DNA of 64,000 nucleotides from Nocardioides sp. GTDB lineage: Bacteria; Actinomycetota; Actinomycetes; Propionibacteriales; Nocardioidaceae. This document shows positions 48,725 through 57,902 of this stretch, piece by piece (within the stretch, counting starts at the first letter, position 1; every line of letters starts with the position of its first letter). The position numbers were made by a program, and so were the translations under genes. The notes below the pieces were generated by a model. It worked only from the letters and a program-made list of their open reading frames with translations, did not search any database and was not told the origin of the DNA. The stretch spans positions 70,367 to 134,366 of the forward strand of contig NZ_JASLGR010000059.1 in NCBI RefSeq assembly GCF_030150155.1, written 5' to 3'.

Positions 48725-49560
48725 CGGGCGAGCACCTCCCGGGCCAGCTGGCGGTAGGCCTCGGCACCGTTGGAGGCGGTCGCGAACTCCGTGATCGGCT
48801 CACCGGCGACGGTGGCGTCGGAGAACTTCACGGTCCGCTTGATCACCGTGTGGAAGACGGCGTCGCCCCAGGCCTGGACGAGGGTCGACATCACCTCACG
48901 GCTGTGCAGGGTGCGGCCGTCGAACATGGTGCCGAGGAAGCCGTCGACCCGGAGCTTGGGGTTGAGCCGCTTGCGGACGCGCTCGATGGTCTCGGTCAGC
49001 AGGGCGACGCCGCGCAGGGCGAAGTACTCCGACTCCAGCGGCACGATCACCGAGTCCGAGGCGGTCAGTGCGTTGACGGTCAGCAGTCCGAGGGAGGGCT
49101 GGCAGTCGATCAGGATGACGTCGTACTCGGCGACGGCGTCGGAGAGCTTGTCCTTGAGCACCTGCTCGCGGCCGACCTCGGAGACCAGCTGGATCTCGGC
49201 GCCGGCCAGGTCGATCACGGCAGGCAGGATGTCCATGCCCTCGATCGAGGTGGGCTGGACGATCTCCTTCCAGGAGACGTCGGAGTCCATCAGCATGTCG
49301 TAGGTCGAGATCTCGATCTCGTTCGGGTCGAGGCCGACGCCGACCGAGAGCGATCCCTGCGGGTCGAGGTCGACGAGCAGCACCCGACGGCCGTACTCGA
49401 CCAGGGCGGCACCGAGGTTGATCGTCGTCGTCGTCTTGCCGACGCCGCCCTTCTGGTTGCACATCGAGACGATGCGCGCCCCACCGTGAGCGCTCAGAGG
49501 CGCAGGCTCCGGGATCTCCGGGAGCGGACGGCCGGTCGGACCAAGGTCGGTGTCGGACAT
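48709..49560 (-). CDS. parA: ParA-family ATPase (Soj-like), segregation block
   Basis: 283 residues. The deviant Walker A is KGGVGKTT at 37-44; Walker B is VILIDCQPSLG, and DLDPQGSLSVG is the A' region. The N-terminal 27 residues are non-conserved (Pro-rich). ATG 49560 is one choice; ATG 49608 is also open. Its position ahead of scpAB, as Rv1708 is in mycobacteria, shows it is the second chromosomal ParA, not the oriC parAB one. It should bind DNA as an ATP dimer and respond to a partner, perhaps the RHH protein next to it. Confidence 0.9.
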   Translation of the reverse strand: MSDTDLGPTGRPLPEIPEPAPLSAHGGARIVSMCNQKGGVGKTTTTINLGAALVEYGRRVLLVDLDPQGSLSVGVGLDPNEIEISTYDMLMDSDVSWKEIVQPTSIEGMDILPAVIDLAGAEIQLVSEVGREQVLKDKLSDAVAEYDVILIDCQPSLGLLTVNALTASDSVIVPLESEYFALRGVALLTETIERVRKRLNPKLRVDGFLGTMFDGRTLHSREVMSTLVQAWGDAVFHTVIKRTVKFSDATVAGEPITEFATASNGAEAYRQLAREVLARWRAE

Positions 49561-49620
49561 AGGCGCGAGGTTATCAGCGGGCGGGTTCGGCTCGGCACCC
49601 GACGGCATCAGGTTTCGTCC

Positions 49621-49932
49621 TCAGAGCGGGCGCGAGCTCTCCACCGTCGTGGCGTAGTCGGGGTGCTTGTCGATCCAGCCCTTGATGAACGGGCACAGCG
49701 GCACGACGGCCAGCCCACGACGGCGTACGTCGTCGAGCAGACCGCGGGCCAGCGCCGAGCCGAGCCCCTGGCCGGCGTACGCCGGATCGGTCTCGGTGTG
49801 CAGGAAGATGATCACGTCCCGCGAGAGCGTGTAGGTGCTGAACCCGGCCAGCTGGCCGTCCTTGAACACCTCGTAGCGGTTCTCGGCGGGGTTGTCCCGC
49901 ACCTCGACGGCGGAGGCGGCTGCATCGTTCAC
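49621..49932 (-). CDS. Short GNAT-like N-acetyltransferase (YjdJ-type)
   Basis: 103 residues from GTG 49932 (TTG 49941 also open). RYEVFKDGQLAGFSTYTLSRDVIIFLHTETDPAYAGQGLGSALARGLLDDVRRRGLAVVPLCPFIKGWIDKHPDY holds the loop A-G-Q-G-L-G-S for acetyl-CoA and the PxCPFIKxWIxxHP end, which is the YjdJ/Gtn10 family mark. Function unknown. It lies between parA and the DUF3516 helicase, on the same strand, 39 bases after the latter's stop. Confidence 0.85.
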   Translation of the reverse strand: MNDAAASAVEVRDNPAENRYEVFKDGQLAGFSTYTLSRDVIIFLHTETDPAYAGQGLGSALARGLLDDVRRRGLAVVPLCPFIKGWIDKHPDYATTVESSRPL

Positions 49933-49971
49933 GAGGATCAACCTACCTGCCGCCGCCGACAGAACCCGGGC

Positions 49972-52563
49972 TCAGCCGCCGAGCCGATGGAAGTCGGTCA
50001 CCGTCAGTGCCGCCTCGCCCAGCAGGTCCGAGGCGTCCAGGTCCACGATCGCGTCGATCACCCAGTCGTGGTGCCCCTCGGGGTCGGCCAGGGTCTGACG
50101 CACCCGGCGGATCCGGCGCCCCTCCTCGACCCCGTCGGTGATGTCGAGGAACTGCGGCCCGCGGGCGTCGGCCTCGAGGCGGACGTCGTTGTGCTCGGTG
50201 AAGTACTCCTCCATCGCCGCGTCCCAGCGGGCGTGGGTCATCTCCGGCTCCCGCGGCGGGTCGAACCGGGCCGCGTCGAGGCGGTCCAGGTCGGCCAGCT
50301 GACGGACCTTGTCGTAGGCGACCAGCTCGACCCGGCGCCACAGCGCGTTGCGCAGCATCACGGTGAACGCGGGCTGTGCCGAGAGCGGACGCGGCGGGGG
50401 CGGCGGTGCGTGACCGGCGACCGCTGCACTGACATGGCTGGGGTCGCTGAGCGCCTGCCACTCGTCGAGCAGCGAGGAGTCGATCTGATGGATCGTCTCG
50501 GCCAGCCAGTCGATCAGGTCGTCCAGGGTCTCGGTGTGATGGGCCTCCGGGACGGTGTGCACCAGGGCCTTGTAGGCGTCGGTGATGTAGCGCAGCACCA
50601 GGCCCTCGGAGCGGGCCAGGTCGTAGCGGGAGACGAAGTCGTTGAACCCCATCGCGTGCTCCCACATCATCCGCACGATGGACTTCGGCTCCAGGGCGTC
50701 GTCGGAGAGCCACGGGTGCGGGGCGCGGTAGATCTCGAACAGCGGCTCCAACACGTCGGCCAGCGGGCGCGGCCAGGTGACCTTCTCGGCCTCGGCCATC
50801 CGCTCCTCGTAGTCGACGCCGTCGGCCTTGAGCTCGGCGATCACCTCACCGCGTGCGGCGTGCTGCTGGGCGAAGAGGATCTGGCGCGGACCCTCCAGCG
50901 TCGCCTCGATCACCGACAGCACATCGAGCGCGTACGTCGCCGCGTCGACGTCCAGGGTCTCCAGAACCTCCAGGGCGAAGTGCGACAGCGGCTGGTTGAG
51001 GGCGAAGTCACTCGGCAGTGCCTCGGTGACGACGTACCGGCGATCGAACTCGTCGGGCTGGTCCAGCCGCGTCACGACGCCGGATGCCACCAGCGAGCGG
51101 GTCAGGCGCAGCGCCCGGCGGGCCAGTCGCAGCTGGATCCGGCGCGGCTCGTGGTTGCCCATCAGCAGGTGCCGCATCACCGCGAACGCGTCCTCCTCGC
51201 GGGAGAGCACGTTGAGCAGCATGGCGTGGTCGACCTTCATCCGGCTGACCAGCGCCTCGGGCTCCCCCGCGACCAGCTTCTCGAAGGTCTTCTCGGTCCA
51301 CACCACCGAACCCTCGGGTGCCTTCTTGAGCTGCGGCTTGGAGGCCCGCTTGGCCCGCTGGGCGTCGCTCATCGCCGCGTTCTTGGCCGCCGACTTGGCC
51401 TTGGCCTTCTCGTTCTCGATGACGTGCTCGGGTGCCTGCACCACGACCGACCCGACCGTGTCGTAGCCGGCCCGACCGGCACGTCCGGCGATCTGGAGGA
51501 ACTCACGGGTGCGCAGCACACGCATCCGGGAGCCGTCGTACTTGGCCAACGCCGTGAAGAGCACGGTGCGGATCGGCACGTTGATGCCGACGCCGAGGGT
51601 GTCGGTGCCGCACACGATCCGGAGCAGACCGGCCTGGGCCAGCTGCTCGACCAGGCGCCGGTAGCGCGGCAGCATCCCGGCGTGGTGCACCCCGATGCCC
51701 TGCTTGAGCAGCTGGGTCAGGGTCTTGCCGAAGCCGGAGCCGAACGGCACCCCGGCCAGGCGCTCCTTGAGCTCCTCGGACGGCTTCGGGATCCAGGTCG
51801 AGCCGAGCAGGCCGGTGGCGTGGGCGACGGCGGCGGCCTGGGTGAAGTGGACGACGTAGACCGGGCCCTGGCCGGTCGTGACCAGCTCGGACAGCGTGTC
51901 GGCCAGAGGCTCCAGGGACCAGGTGAAGTCCAGGGGCACCGGGCGCTCGGCGTCGTTGACCAGGCTGACCTCGCGGCCGGTGCGTCGGGTCAGGTCGGCG
52001 GCGATCTCCGAGGTGTCCCCCAGGGTCGCCGACATCAGCAGGAACTGTGCCTGGGGCAGCTCCAGCAGCGGCACCTGCCAGGCCCAGCCACGCTCGGGCT
52101 CGCCGTAGTAGTGGAACTCGTCCATCACGACCAGGCCGACGTCGGCGTGCCGGCCCTCGCGCAGCGCGAGGTTGGCCAGCACCTCGGCGGTGCAGCAGAT
52201 GATCGGCGCATCGGCGTTGACCGAGGCGTCACCGGTGAGCATGCCGACGTTGTCGGCACCGAAGATCGCGCAGAGCTCGAAGAACTTCTCGTTGACCAGC
52301 GCCTTGATCGGGGCGGTGTAGAAGGAAACCCGGTCGGTCGCCAGCGCCGCAGCGTGGGCGGCGACGGCGACCAGGGACTTCCCCGAGCCGGTCGGCGTCG
52401 CCAGGATGACGTGATCGCCGCCCAGCAGGGCGAGCGTGGCCTCCTCCTGGTGCGGATACAGACTCAGACCACGACTCGCGGCGTACGTCGTCACCGCGTC
52501 GAGCACCGCCTCCGGGCTCGCTCCGGCATTCGGCCACACAGGCGTCGGTCGGGGGGCGTTCAT
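49972..52563 (-). CDS. DEAD/DEAH helicase with C-terminal DUF3516 (Ski2-like)
   Basis: 863 residues. Walker A is ATPTGSGKS near 55-63, followed by TAPIKALVNEKF, the DEFH box VVMDEFHYYGEPERGWAWQ, SATLGD motif III and QIAGRAGRAGYD motif VI. From about residue 400 the DUF3516 region (RIQLRLARRALRLTRSLVASGVVTRLDQP ... ) runs to the C-terminus. Such Ski2-like proteins are found in most actinobacteria; an RNA helicase role is likely by family. It is inserted between xerD and parA, the only sizeable addition relative to the mycobacterial order as I recall it. The stop is 4 bases from xerD's end. Confidence 0.9.
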   Translation of the reverse strand: MNAPRPTPVWPNAGASPEAVLDAVTTYAASRGLSLYPHQEEATLALLGGDHVILATPTGSGKSLVAVAAHAAALATDRVSFYTAPIKALVNEKFFELCAIFGADNVGMLTGDASVNADAPIICCTAEVLANLALREGRHADVGLVVMDEFHYYGEPERGWAWQVPLLELPQAQFLLMSATLGDTSEIAADLTRRTGREVSLVNDAERPVPLDFTWSLEPLADTLSELVTTGQGPVYVVHFTQAAAVAHATGLLGSTWIPKPSEELKERLAGVPFGSGFGKTLTQLLKQGIGVHHAGMLPRYRRLVEQLAQAGLLRIVCGTDTLGVGINVPIRTVLFTALAKYDGSRMRVLRTREFLQIAGRAGRAGYDTVGSVVVQAPEHVIENEKAKAKSAAKNAAMSDAQRAKRASKPQLKKAPEGSVVWTEKTFEKLVAGEPEALVSRMKVDHAMLLNVLSREEDAFAVMRHLLMGNHEPRRIQLRLARRALRLTRSLVASGVVTRLDQPDEFDRRYVVTEALPSDFALNQPLSHFALEVLETLDVDAATYALDVLSVIEATLEGPRQILFAQQHAARGEVIAELKADGVDYEERMAEAEKVTWPRPLADVLEPLFEIYRAPHPWLSDDALEPKSIVRMMWEHAMGFNDFVSRYDLARSEGLVLRYITDAYKALVHTVPEAHHTETLDDLIDWLAETIHQIDSSLLDEWQALSDPSHVSAAVAGHAPPPPPRPLSAQPAFTVMLRNALWRRVELVAYDKVRQLADLDRLDAARFDPPREPEMTHARWDAAMEEYFTEHNDVRLEADARGPQFLDITDGVEEGRRIRRVRQTLADPEGHHDWVIDAIVDLDASDLLGEAALTVTDFHRLGG

Positions 52564-52567
52564 CTGG

Positions 52568-53509
52568 TCACCGTGCTCTCGGGTGGGCGGTGGCGAAGAC
52601 CTCGCGGAGGTTGTCCACCGTCACCATCGTGTAGATCTGGGTCGTCGTCACCGAAGCATGGCCGAGCAGCTCCTGGACGACACGGACGTCGGCACCTCCG
52701 TCGAGGAGGTGGGTGGCGAAGGAGTGTCGCATCGTGTGCGGCGACACGTCGCGGGTGATCCCGGCACGCTCGGCGGTGCGGTTGAGCACCGTCCACGCCG
52801 ACTGCCGTGAGAGCCGCCCGCCGCGGGCGTTGAGGAAGACGGCGCCGCCGCTGCCGCGCGGGTCGGTCGCCTCGGCGGCGATCAACGGACGGCCGCGGAC
52901 CAGCCACGCCTCCAGCGCCTCGCGGGCGTAGGAGCCGACCGGCACCAGCCGTTCCTTGCCGCCCTTGCCACGCAGCAGCACGGTGCCGCCGGCCGGATCG
53001 TCCAGGTCGACGTCGTCGAGATCGAGGCCGACCGCCTCGGAGATCCGGGCACCGGTGCCGTAGAGCACCTCCAGCAGCGCCTTGTCGCGCAGGCCGAGCA
53101 CCGTCTCGGTGTTGACCGCGGCGAGGATCGCCTCCACGTCGCCCAGCGGCAGCGCCTTGGGCAGTCGCTTGGCAGGCCGCGGCGGCCGGACCGCTGCGGC
53201 AGGATCGGTGGTGGTGAGCCCGTCGGCGAGGGCGAACTTGTGGAAGCCCCGGACCGCGACCAGCATCCGTGCCCGCGACGTCGTGCTCAGCGCGGGGTGC
53301 TCGGGGCTGCCCTCGGCCAGACGCATCTGGTACTCGGTGATGGTCGACTCCGTGACGGAGCCGAGGTCCTCGATCCCGACGCCGGCCAGGAAGTCGAGGT
53401 AGCGCCCGAGGTCGCGACGGTACGCCTGCAGGGTGTTGGCCGAGAGGCCACGCTCCACCGAGAGGTGGTCGAGCCACAGACGGACGGCCCGAGCGGGCGG
53501 AAGGCTCAC
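52568..53509 (-). CDS. xerD: Tyrosine recombinase XerD
   Basis: 313 residues. The N-terminal SAM-like domain is residues 1-105 and the catalytic domain has Arg155 (GTGARISE), Lys182 (RGKGGKERLVP), His258-x2-Arg261 (HTMRHSFATHLL), His284 (LGHASVTTTQIY) and Tyr293. With XerC it resolves chromosome dimers at dif. GTG forms GTGA with the Nudix stop. Placement beside the Nudix and pyrG genes, as in mycobacteria, shows it is the housekeeping copy, not a phage integrase. Confidence 0.95.
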   Translation of the reverse strand: MSLPPARAVRLWLDHLSVERGLSANTLQAYRRDLGRYLDFLAGVGIEDLGSVTESTITEYQMRLAEGSPEHPALSTTSRARMLVAVRGFHKFALADGLTTTDPAAAVRPPRPAKRLPKALPLGDVEAILAAVNTETVLGLRDKALLEVLYGTGARISEAVGLDLDDVDLDDPAGGTVLLRGKGGKERLVPVGSYAREALEAWLVRGRPLIAAEATDPRGSGGAVFLNARGGRLSRQSAWTVLNRTAERAGITRDVSPHTMRHSFATHLLDGGADVRVVQELLGHASVTTTQIYTMVTVDNLREVFATAHPRAR

Positions 53510-54090
53510 AACTGGCCGCGCCGCGACATCACGTTGTACGCCAGGACGGCGTTGATCAGGGCGCCGTCACGCACCCGACCGGAGACGACGTCGTCGAGCA
53601 GGTCGACGAACCGGATCCACTCGGGAACCAGGTCGATCTCCTCGTGCTGGAGCTCGAAGTCACCGCGGTCGACCGGGGTCAGGTCCCGGGCCAGGAAGAG
53701 GCTGTAGCGCTCGTTGGTAATCCCCGGGGAGACGAAGTAGTCGAGCATCGGGGTCCACGAGGCCGCAGCGAACTGGGCCTCCTCGCGCAGCTCGCGCTGG
53801 GCGACGTCGAGCGGGTCCTCGCCGGCCCCGTCGATCACCCCGGCGGGCAGCTGCACCATCCGGTGCTGGACGCCGTGCCGGTACTGGCGCAGCACCAGCA
53901 CCCGGAATTCGTCGTCGAGCGCGAACACGATGGCCGCACCGGGGTGGTCCACGACCAGCCGGCTGAAGCTCTCGCCGCCCTCGGGGCGGGTGATCACGTC
54001 CTTGCGGACGTCGATCACCCACTCCGAGAAGACCACCTCCGAGGAGAGGACCGGCCAGGACTCGGGTACGTCCATCGGGTTCGCGCTCAT
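53506..54090 (-). CDS. Nudix hydrolase, ADP-ribose pyrophosphatase-like
   Basis: 194 residues from ATG 54090 (GAGG 8 bases upstream). The Nudix box runs from AGVIDGAGEDPLDVAQRELREE (about 83-104), with REL-EE metal ligands; the helix end reads EAQFAA where many family members have ETG. LVVDHPGAAIVF and YFVSPGITNERYSLFLA are as in ADP-ribose pyrophosphatases. It hydrolyses ADP-ribose or like compounds to AMP. It overlaps xerD by 4 bases and follows pyrG by 10 bases. Confidence 0.92.
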   Translation of the reverse strand: MSANPMDVPESWPVLSSEVVFSEWVIDVRKDVITRPEGGESFSRLVVDHPGAAIVFALDDEFRVLVLRQYRHGVQHRMVQLPAGVIDGAGEDPLDVAQRELREEAQFAAASWTPMLDYFVSPGITNERYSLFLARDLTPVDRGDFELQHEEIDLVPEWIRFVDLLDDVVSGRVRDGALINAVLAYNVMSRRGQL

Positions 54091-54100
54091 CGTCACGACC

Positions 54101-55816
54101 TCACACAGCCGGGGCGTCGACCGTCTCGGCGGTCTCCGCCTCGCGGTAGAGGCCGCTCTCGTCGATCGGGAAGCGCTGCTCCTTCTGGCGGGTGATCGCG
54201 GCAGCGATCAGTCCGGCGAAGAGCGGGTGCGGGCGGGTCGGACGCGACTTGAGCTCGGGGTGCGCCTGGGTCGAGATGTAGTACGGGTGCACCTCGCGGG
54301 GCAGCTCGACGAACTCGACCAGGTTGTTGTCCGGGCTGGTGCCGGAGAAGACCAGGCCGGCCTCCTCGAGCCGCTCACGGTAGGCGTTGTTGACCTCGTA
54401 GCGGTGACGGTGACGCTCGGAGATCGTCGCCTCGCCGCCGTACACCTCGCGGGCGATCGAGCCCTCCTTGAGGGCTGCGGGGTAGGCGCCCAGACGCATC
54501 GTGCCGCCCAGATCGCCGGCACCCTCGACGTACGCCATCTGCTCGGCGATCGTGGCGATCACCGGCTCCGGCGTCTCGGGGTCGAACTCGGTGGAGCCGG
54601 CCTTGGTCAGGCCGAGGACCTCGCGGGAGTACTCGATCACCATCGACTGCAGGCCCAGGCAGATGCCCAGCGTGGGGATGCCGTTCTTGCGGGCGTAGGT
54701 GAGGGCGCCGAGCTTGCCCTCCAGGCCACGGATGCCGAAGCCGCCGGGGACCAGGACGGCGTCGACGTCGCTGAGGTTCTTGGCGGCACCAGCCGGGGTG
54801 GCGCACTCGTCGGACGGGATCCAGCGGATGGTGACCCGGGCCTCGTTGGCGAAGCCACCGGCCTTGAGCGCCTCGGCGACCGAGAGGTAGGCGTCTGGCA
54901 GGTCGATGTACTTGCCGACCAGGGCGACCTCGACCTCCTCCTTGGGGTGGTGCACCTTGCGCAGCAGGTCGTCCCAGATGGACCAGTCGACGTCGCGGAA
55001 CGGCAGGCCGAGCTTGCGCACCAGGTAGGCGTCGAGACCCTCGCGGTGGATCACCTTCGGGATGTCGTAGATGCTCGGGGCGTCGGCGCAGGTGATGACG
55101 GCCTCGTCGTCGACGTCGCACATCAGGGCGATCTTGGACTTGATCGACTCCGGCAGCTCCCGGTCCGAGCGGCACACGATCGCGTCGGGCTGGATGCCGA
55201 TCTGGCGCAGCGCCATCACCGAGTGCTGGGTCGGCTTGGTCTTGAGCTCCTTGGACGGCCCGATGTAGGGCACCAGGGAGACGTGCACGAAGAAGACGTT
55301 GTCGCGACCGAGCTTCTGTCGGACCTGTCGCGCCGACTCCAGGAACGGCAGCGACTCGATGTCGCCGACGGTGCCACCGATCTCGGTGATGCACACGTCG
55401 ATGTCGGAGCCGTGCATCGCCAGGATGCGGTCGCAGATCTCGTTCGTGATGTGCGGGATCACCTGCACGGTCTCGCCGAGGTAGTCGCCGCGGCGCTCCT
55501 TGGCGATCACGTTGGAGTAGACCTGCCCCGTGGTGACGTTCGCGTTGCCGACCAGGTCGACATCGAGGAACCGCTCGTAGTGACCGATGTCCAGGTCGGT
55601 CTCGGCCCCGTCGTTGGTGACGAAGACCTCACCGTGCTGGAACGGGTTCATCGTGCCCGGGTCCACATTGAGATACGGATCGAGCTTCTGCATGGTGACG
55701 CGCAGTCCGCGCGAGCGGAGAAGACGGCCCAGGCTGGATGCCGTGAGGCCCTTCCCGAGCGAGGAGGCGACGCCTCCGGTGACGAATACGTGCTTGGTAC
55801 TAGACCCCGACCTCAT
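54101..55816 (-). CDS. pyrG: CTP synthase
   Basis: 571 residues. The synthetase N-domain begins KHVFVTGGVASSLGKGLTASSLG (P-loop) with KLDPYLNVDPGTMNPFQHGEVFV; the C-terminal glutamine amidotransferase has the oxyanion and nucleophile loop LGICLGLQ and the late QAHPELKSRP holds His and Glu. It makes CTP from UTP, ATP and glutamine. The gene follows mctB by 11 bases, an order shared with mycobacteria (Rv1698-pyrG-Rv1700). No attenuator is evident in the short gap. Confidence 0.97.
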   Translation of the reverse strand: MRSGSSTKHVFVTGGVASSLGKGLTASSLGRLLRSRGLRVTMQKLDPYLNVDPGTMNPFQHGEVFVTNDGAETDLDIGHYERFLDVDLVGNANVTTGQVYSNVIAKERRGDYLGETVQVIPHITNEICDRILAMHGSDIDVCITEIGGTVGDIESLPFLESARQVRQKLGRDNVFFVHVSLVPYIGPSKELKTKPTQHSVMALRQIGIQPDAIVCRSDRELPESIKSKIALMCDVDDEAVITCADAPSIYDIPKVIHREGLDAYLVRKLGLPFRDVDWSIWDDLLRKVHHPKEEVEVALVGKYIDLPDAYLSVAEALKAGGFANEARVTIRWIPSDECATPAGAAKNLSDVDAVLVPGGFGIRGLEGKLGALTYARKNGIPTLGICLGLQSMVIEYSREVLGLTKAGSTEFDPETPEPVIATIAEQMAYVEGAGDLGGTMRLGAYPAALKEGSIAREVYGGEATISERHRHRYEVNNAYRERLEEAGLVFSGTSPDNNLVEFVELPREVHPYYISTQAHPELKSRPTRPHPLFAGLIAAAITRQKEQRFPIDESGLYREAETAETVDAPAV

Positions 55817-55827
55817 GGAGTTCGATC

Positions 55828-56664
55828 CTATCCCAGAGGGAGCGTCCCGTCCGAACCGGACGCGCCAAAGGATCCCCCGGGCGACGTGATCTGCCTCGCG
55901 AGGAGCAGCACCGAACCGATCCGGCCGGCTGCGGTCTCGACGCCGTCGAAGGTGCCGACCGGGAGGGAGGCGGCTCGCACGGCGGCGACGTCCTTGGACC
56001 GGGCGACACCGGCCAGCACCAGGCCGCGGCTCTTGGAGCGCAGTCCAGTCAGCACGCCGGTGAGGATCGGGGTGTCGACATGGTCGCCACCGACGACCAG
56101 GGTCAGGGTGGCGAGGTTGCCCGTGATCGGTGCCGAGATCAGCTCACCGGCGTCGAACGTCTCGCGCAGGGTGGCCGCAGCGGGAGTCACCGGGGTAGGC
56201 GCCGCCGTGGTCGTGAGCGCGACGCCGAGCAGGGCGCCGATCCGCGGGTACGTCGTCAGCGTGGCGTCCACCACGCCCGGCGTCTGAGCGAGGATCTGGG
56301 TGCCCAGGGAGTCGATCAGCGCCTTCTCCCCGGGGTTGGTGAAGGTGTCGGTGAGCTTGGCGGTGGAGGCCACCGCTCCCCCGGCTGCGGTGATGTCGGC
56401 GCTCAGGCCGCGGACGGTGGCGTCACTGGCACCGGGCAGGACCACCAGGGTGACGGTCTGACCGGTGAGCTTGCCGGCCAGCACCGACGGCGCTACCGAG
56501 GTGGCCAGGGCGCTGTCGAGCGGGTCGGAGCTACGCGAGGCCGAGGCGGACGCACTGACCGGATGACGTTCCTCGTCGATCTTGTCGCCAAGTGGGCCGG
56601 TGCCCAGGGCGATCCCGATCGCGAGCGCGAAGAGCACCAGGACGGCGACGACGAGCTTCCGCAT
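55828..56664 (-). CDS. mctB: Channel-like membrane protein MctB family
   Basis: 278 residues. One N-terminal hydrophobic helix (LVVAVLVLFALAIGIALGTGPL), followed by a long Ala/Thr-rich beta/alpha domain (VTLVVLPGASDATVRGLSADI; FDAGELISAPITGNLATLTLVVGGDHVDTPILTGVL). In mycobacteria MctB (Rv1698) was reported in copper efflux or as an outer-membrane channel; in others the role is with cell division beside SteA. The start shares one base with the steA stop (TGATG). In this operon, the position next to steA fits a division-linked function; copper is uncertain. Confidence 0.85.
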   Translation of the reverse strand: MRKLVVAVLVLFALAIGIALGTGPLGDKIDEERHPVSASASASRSSDPLDSALATSVAPSVLAGKLTGQTVTLVVLPGASDATVRGLSADITAAGGAVASTAKLTDTFTNPGEKALIDSLGTQILAQTPGVVDATLTTYPRIGALLGVALTTTAAPTPVTPAAATLRETFDAGELISAPITGNLATLTLVVGGDHVDTPILTGVLTGLRSKSRGLVLAGVARSKDVAAVRAASLPVGTFDGVETAAGRIGSVLLLARQITSPGGSFGASGSDGTLPLG

Positions 56665-57803
56665 CAGAACCACCCCTGCAGGGTGTCGAGCCAGGCCTGA
56701 CCGATCGGCGTGGCGGCGATCGCCAGCGCGAGACCGGCCACCCCGGCCACGCCGAGGGTGACGACGTGCCAGGGCCTCACCCGGCCGGTGTAGAGCAGAG
56801 GGACGGTGCTGGCGTCGACGTAGCGCCCGCCGATCGCCAGCCGGGCCAGGAACGCCCCGGCGAGACCGGGCCGCTGCCGGTCGAGGAAGTCAGCCAGCGA
56901 GGCCGGCAACCCCGCCCCGACCACGACCGAGGCCTGCAGGGCACCGGCCAGGAGGACCGCGACGTCGTCACCGTTGGCCTGGGTGCGGACCAGGCGTGGT
57001 TCGACGCCACTGCGTCCGAGGGCCTCGGCCGCCTCGGTCGACGTACCGGCGTCGTTGACCAGCACGACCACGCTGGCGGCCTTGAGCACCTTGCTGGCGG
57101 GCAGCCGGTCGGCTTCGGAGATGACGATGACGTCGGCCTGGATCCGGTGGGCGCGGAGTCGGTCCGCGGCCGCGTCGACGGCGATCACCGCCGGACGCTC
57201 CTGGGAGACGAAGGAGCGCAGGTGGACAATCTCGGCCGGGTGGGCCTGGCCGACGACCAGGGTCGGGCGTCCCTGCAGGGCTGTCGGCATCGCGGGCAGG
57301 CCCTCGCCCTCCAGGAGGAGGTCGAGGTCGCGGCGGATCAGCTCGGCGCTGTTGCGGGTGAAGGTCTCGACGTGCGCTGCCAGACCAACGTCGGCGCGCT
57401 CCATCTCGGCCTTGATGTGCTCGGCGGTGACATCACGTCCGGCGACGAGCAGGTCGGTCCCGGTGAAGATGCTGCCCTCGTGCAGCCGGATCTCCCCGGG
57501 GTTGTCGGCCAGTCGGGCGTACGCCGACGAGCCGACCCCGTCGACGACGACGATGCCCGCCTCGGCCAGCACCGCCGGTCCGAGGTTGGCGTAGCGCCCC
57601 GAGAACATCGGTTGGGCGTTGACCACCGCGACGACACCAGCGCGCACCAGCGCCTCGGCGGTCGGACGGTCGAGATCTCGGTGATCGATCACGGCGACAT
57701 CGCCCCGGTTGAGCCGGGGAAGGAGCGACTTGGTCGGACGACCGACCCGCGCAGGACCGGTCACACCGAGAGCAGGAACGGTGGGCCGGGTGGAGATCTT
57801 CAT
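56664..57803 (-). CDS. steA: SteA-like cytokinetic membrane protein
   Basis: 379 residues. LLPRLNRGDVAVIDHRDLDRPTAEALVRAGVVAVVNAQPMFSGRYANLGP ... VVVDGVGSSAY is the family core, GRPTLVVGQAHPAEIVHLRSFV a second domain and one C-terminal transmembrane helix is at about 350-370 (VTLGVAGVAGLALAIAATPIG). This fits the actinobacterial SteA family (Rv1697), reported to work with SteB at the division septum. ATG 57803 with the usual MKISTRP start is used, not 57845. It overlaps mctB by one base. Confidence 0.85.
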   Translation of the reverse strand: MKISTRPTVPALGVTGPARVGRPTKSLLPRLNRGDVAVIDHRDLDRPTAEALVRAGVVAVVNAQPMFSGRYANLGPAVLAEAGIVVVDGVGSSAYARLADNPGEIRLHEGSIFTGTDLLVAGRDVTAEHIKAEMERADVGLAAHVETFTRNSAELIRRDLDLLLEGEGLPAMPTALQGRPTLVVGQAHPAEIVHLRSFVSQERPAVIAVDAAADRLRAHRIQADVIVISEADRLPASKVLKAASVVVLVNDAGTSTEAAEALGRSGVEPRLVRTQANGDDVAVLLAGALQASVVVGAGLPASLADFLDRQRPGLAGAFLARLAIGGRYVDASTVPLLYTGRVRPWHVVTLGVAGVAGLALAIAATPIGQAWLDTLQGWF

Positions 57804-57902
57804 AACCCCGTCATGGTCGCATCCGAGCCGTCCCCAATCCGCCAACCCGAGGTCGGTGGGCGTGTCAGATGCCGCCTGGCACCGCCGGTCCTGTGGGAAG
57901 CC

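Noticed and set aside
48709..49560. parA as evidence of plasmid DNA
   Set aside because: It is within a chromosomal housekeeping block with scpAB, cmk, der and near an rRNA operon.
48850..52758. 1302-residue plus-strand open frame across parA, GNAT and the DUF3516 helicase
   Set aside because: It covers three recognised genes on the other strand and has the low-complexity His/Gln/Asp/Val make-up of a shadow frame.
52568..53509. Tyrosine recombinase as a sign of a mobile element
   Set aside because: Full XerD layout, in the usual pyrG-Nudix-xerD order, and no attachment repeats or phage genes nearby; it is the chromosomal copy.
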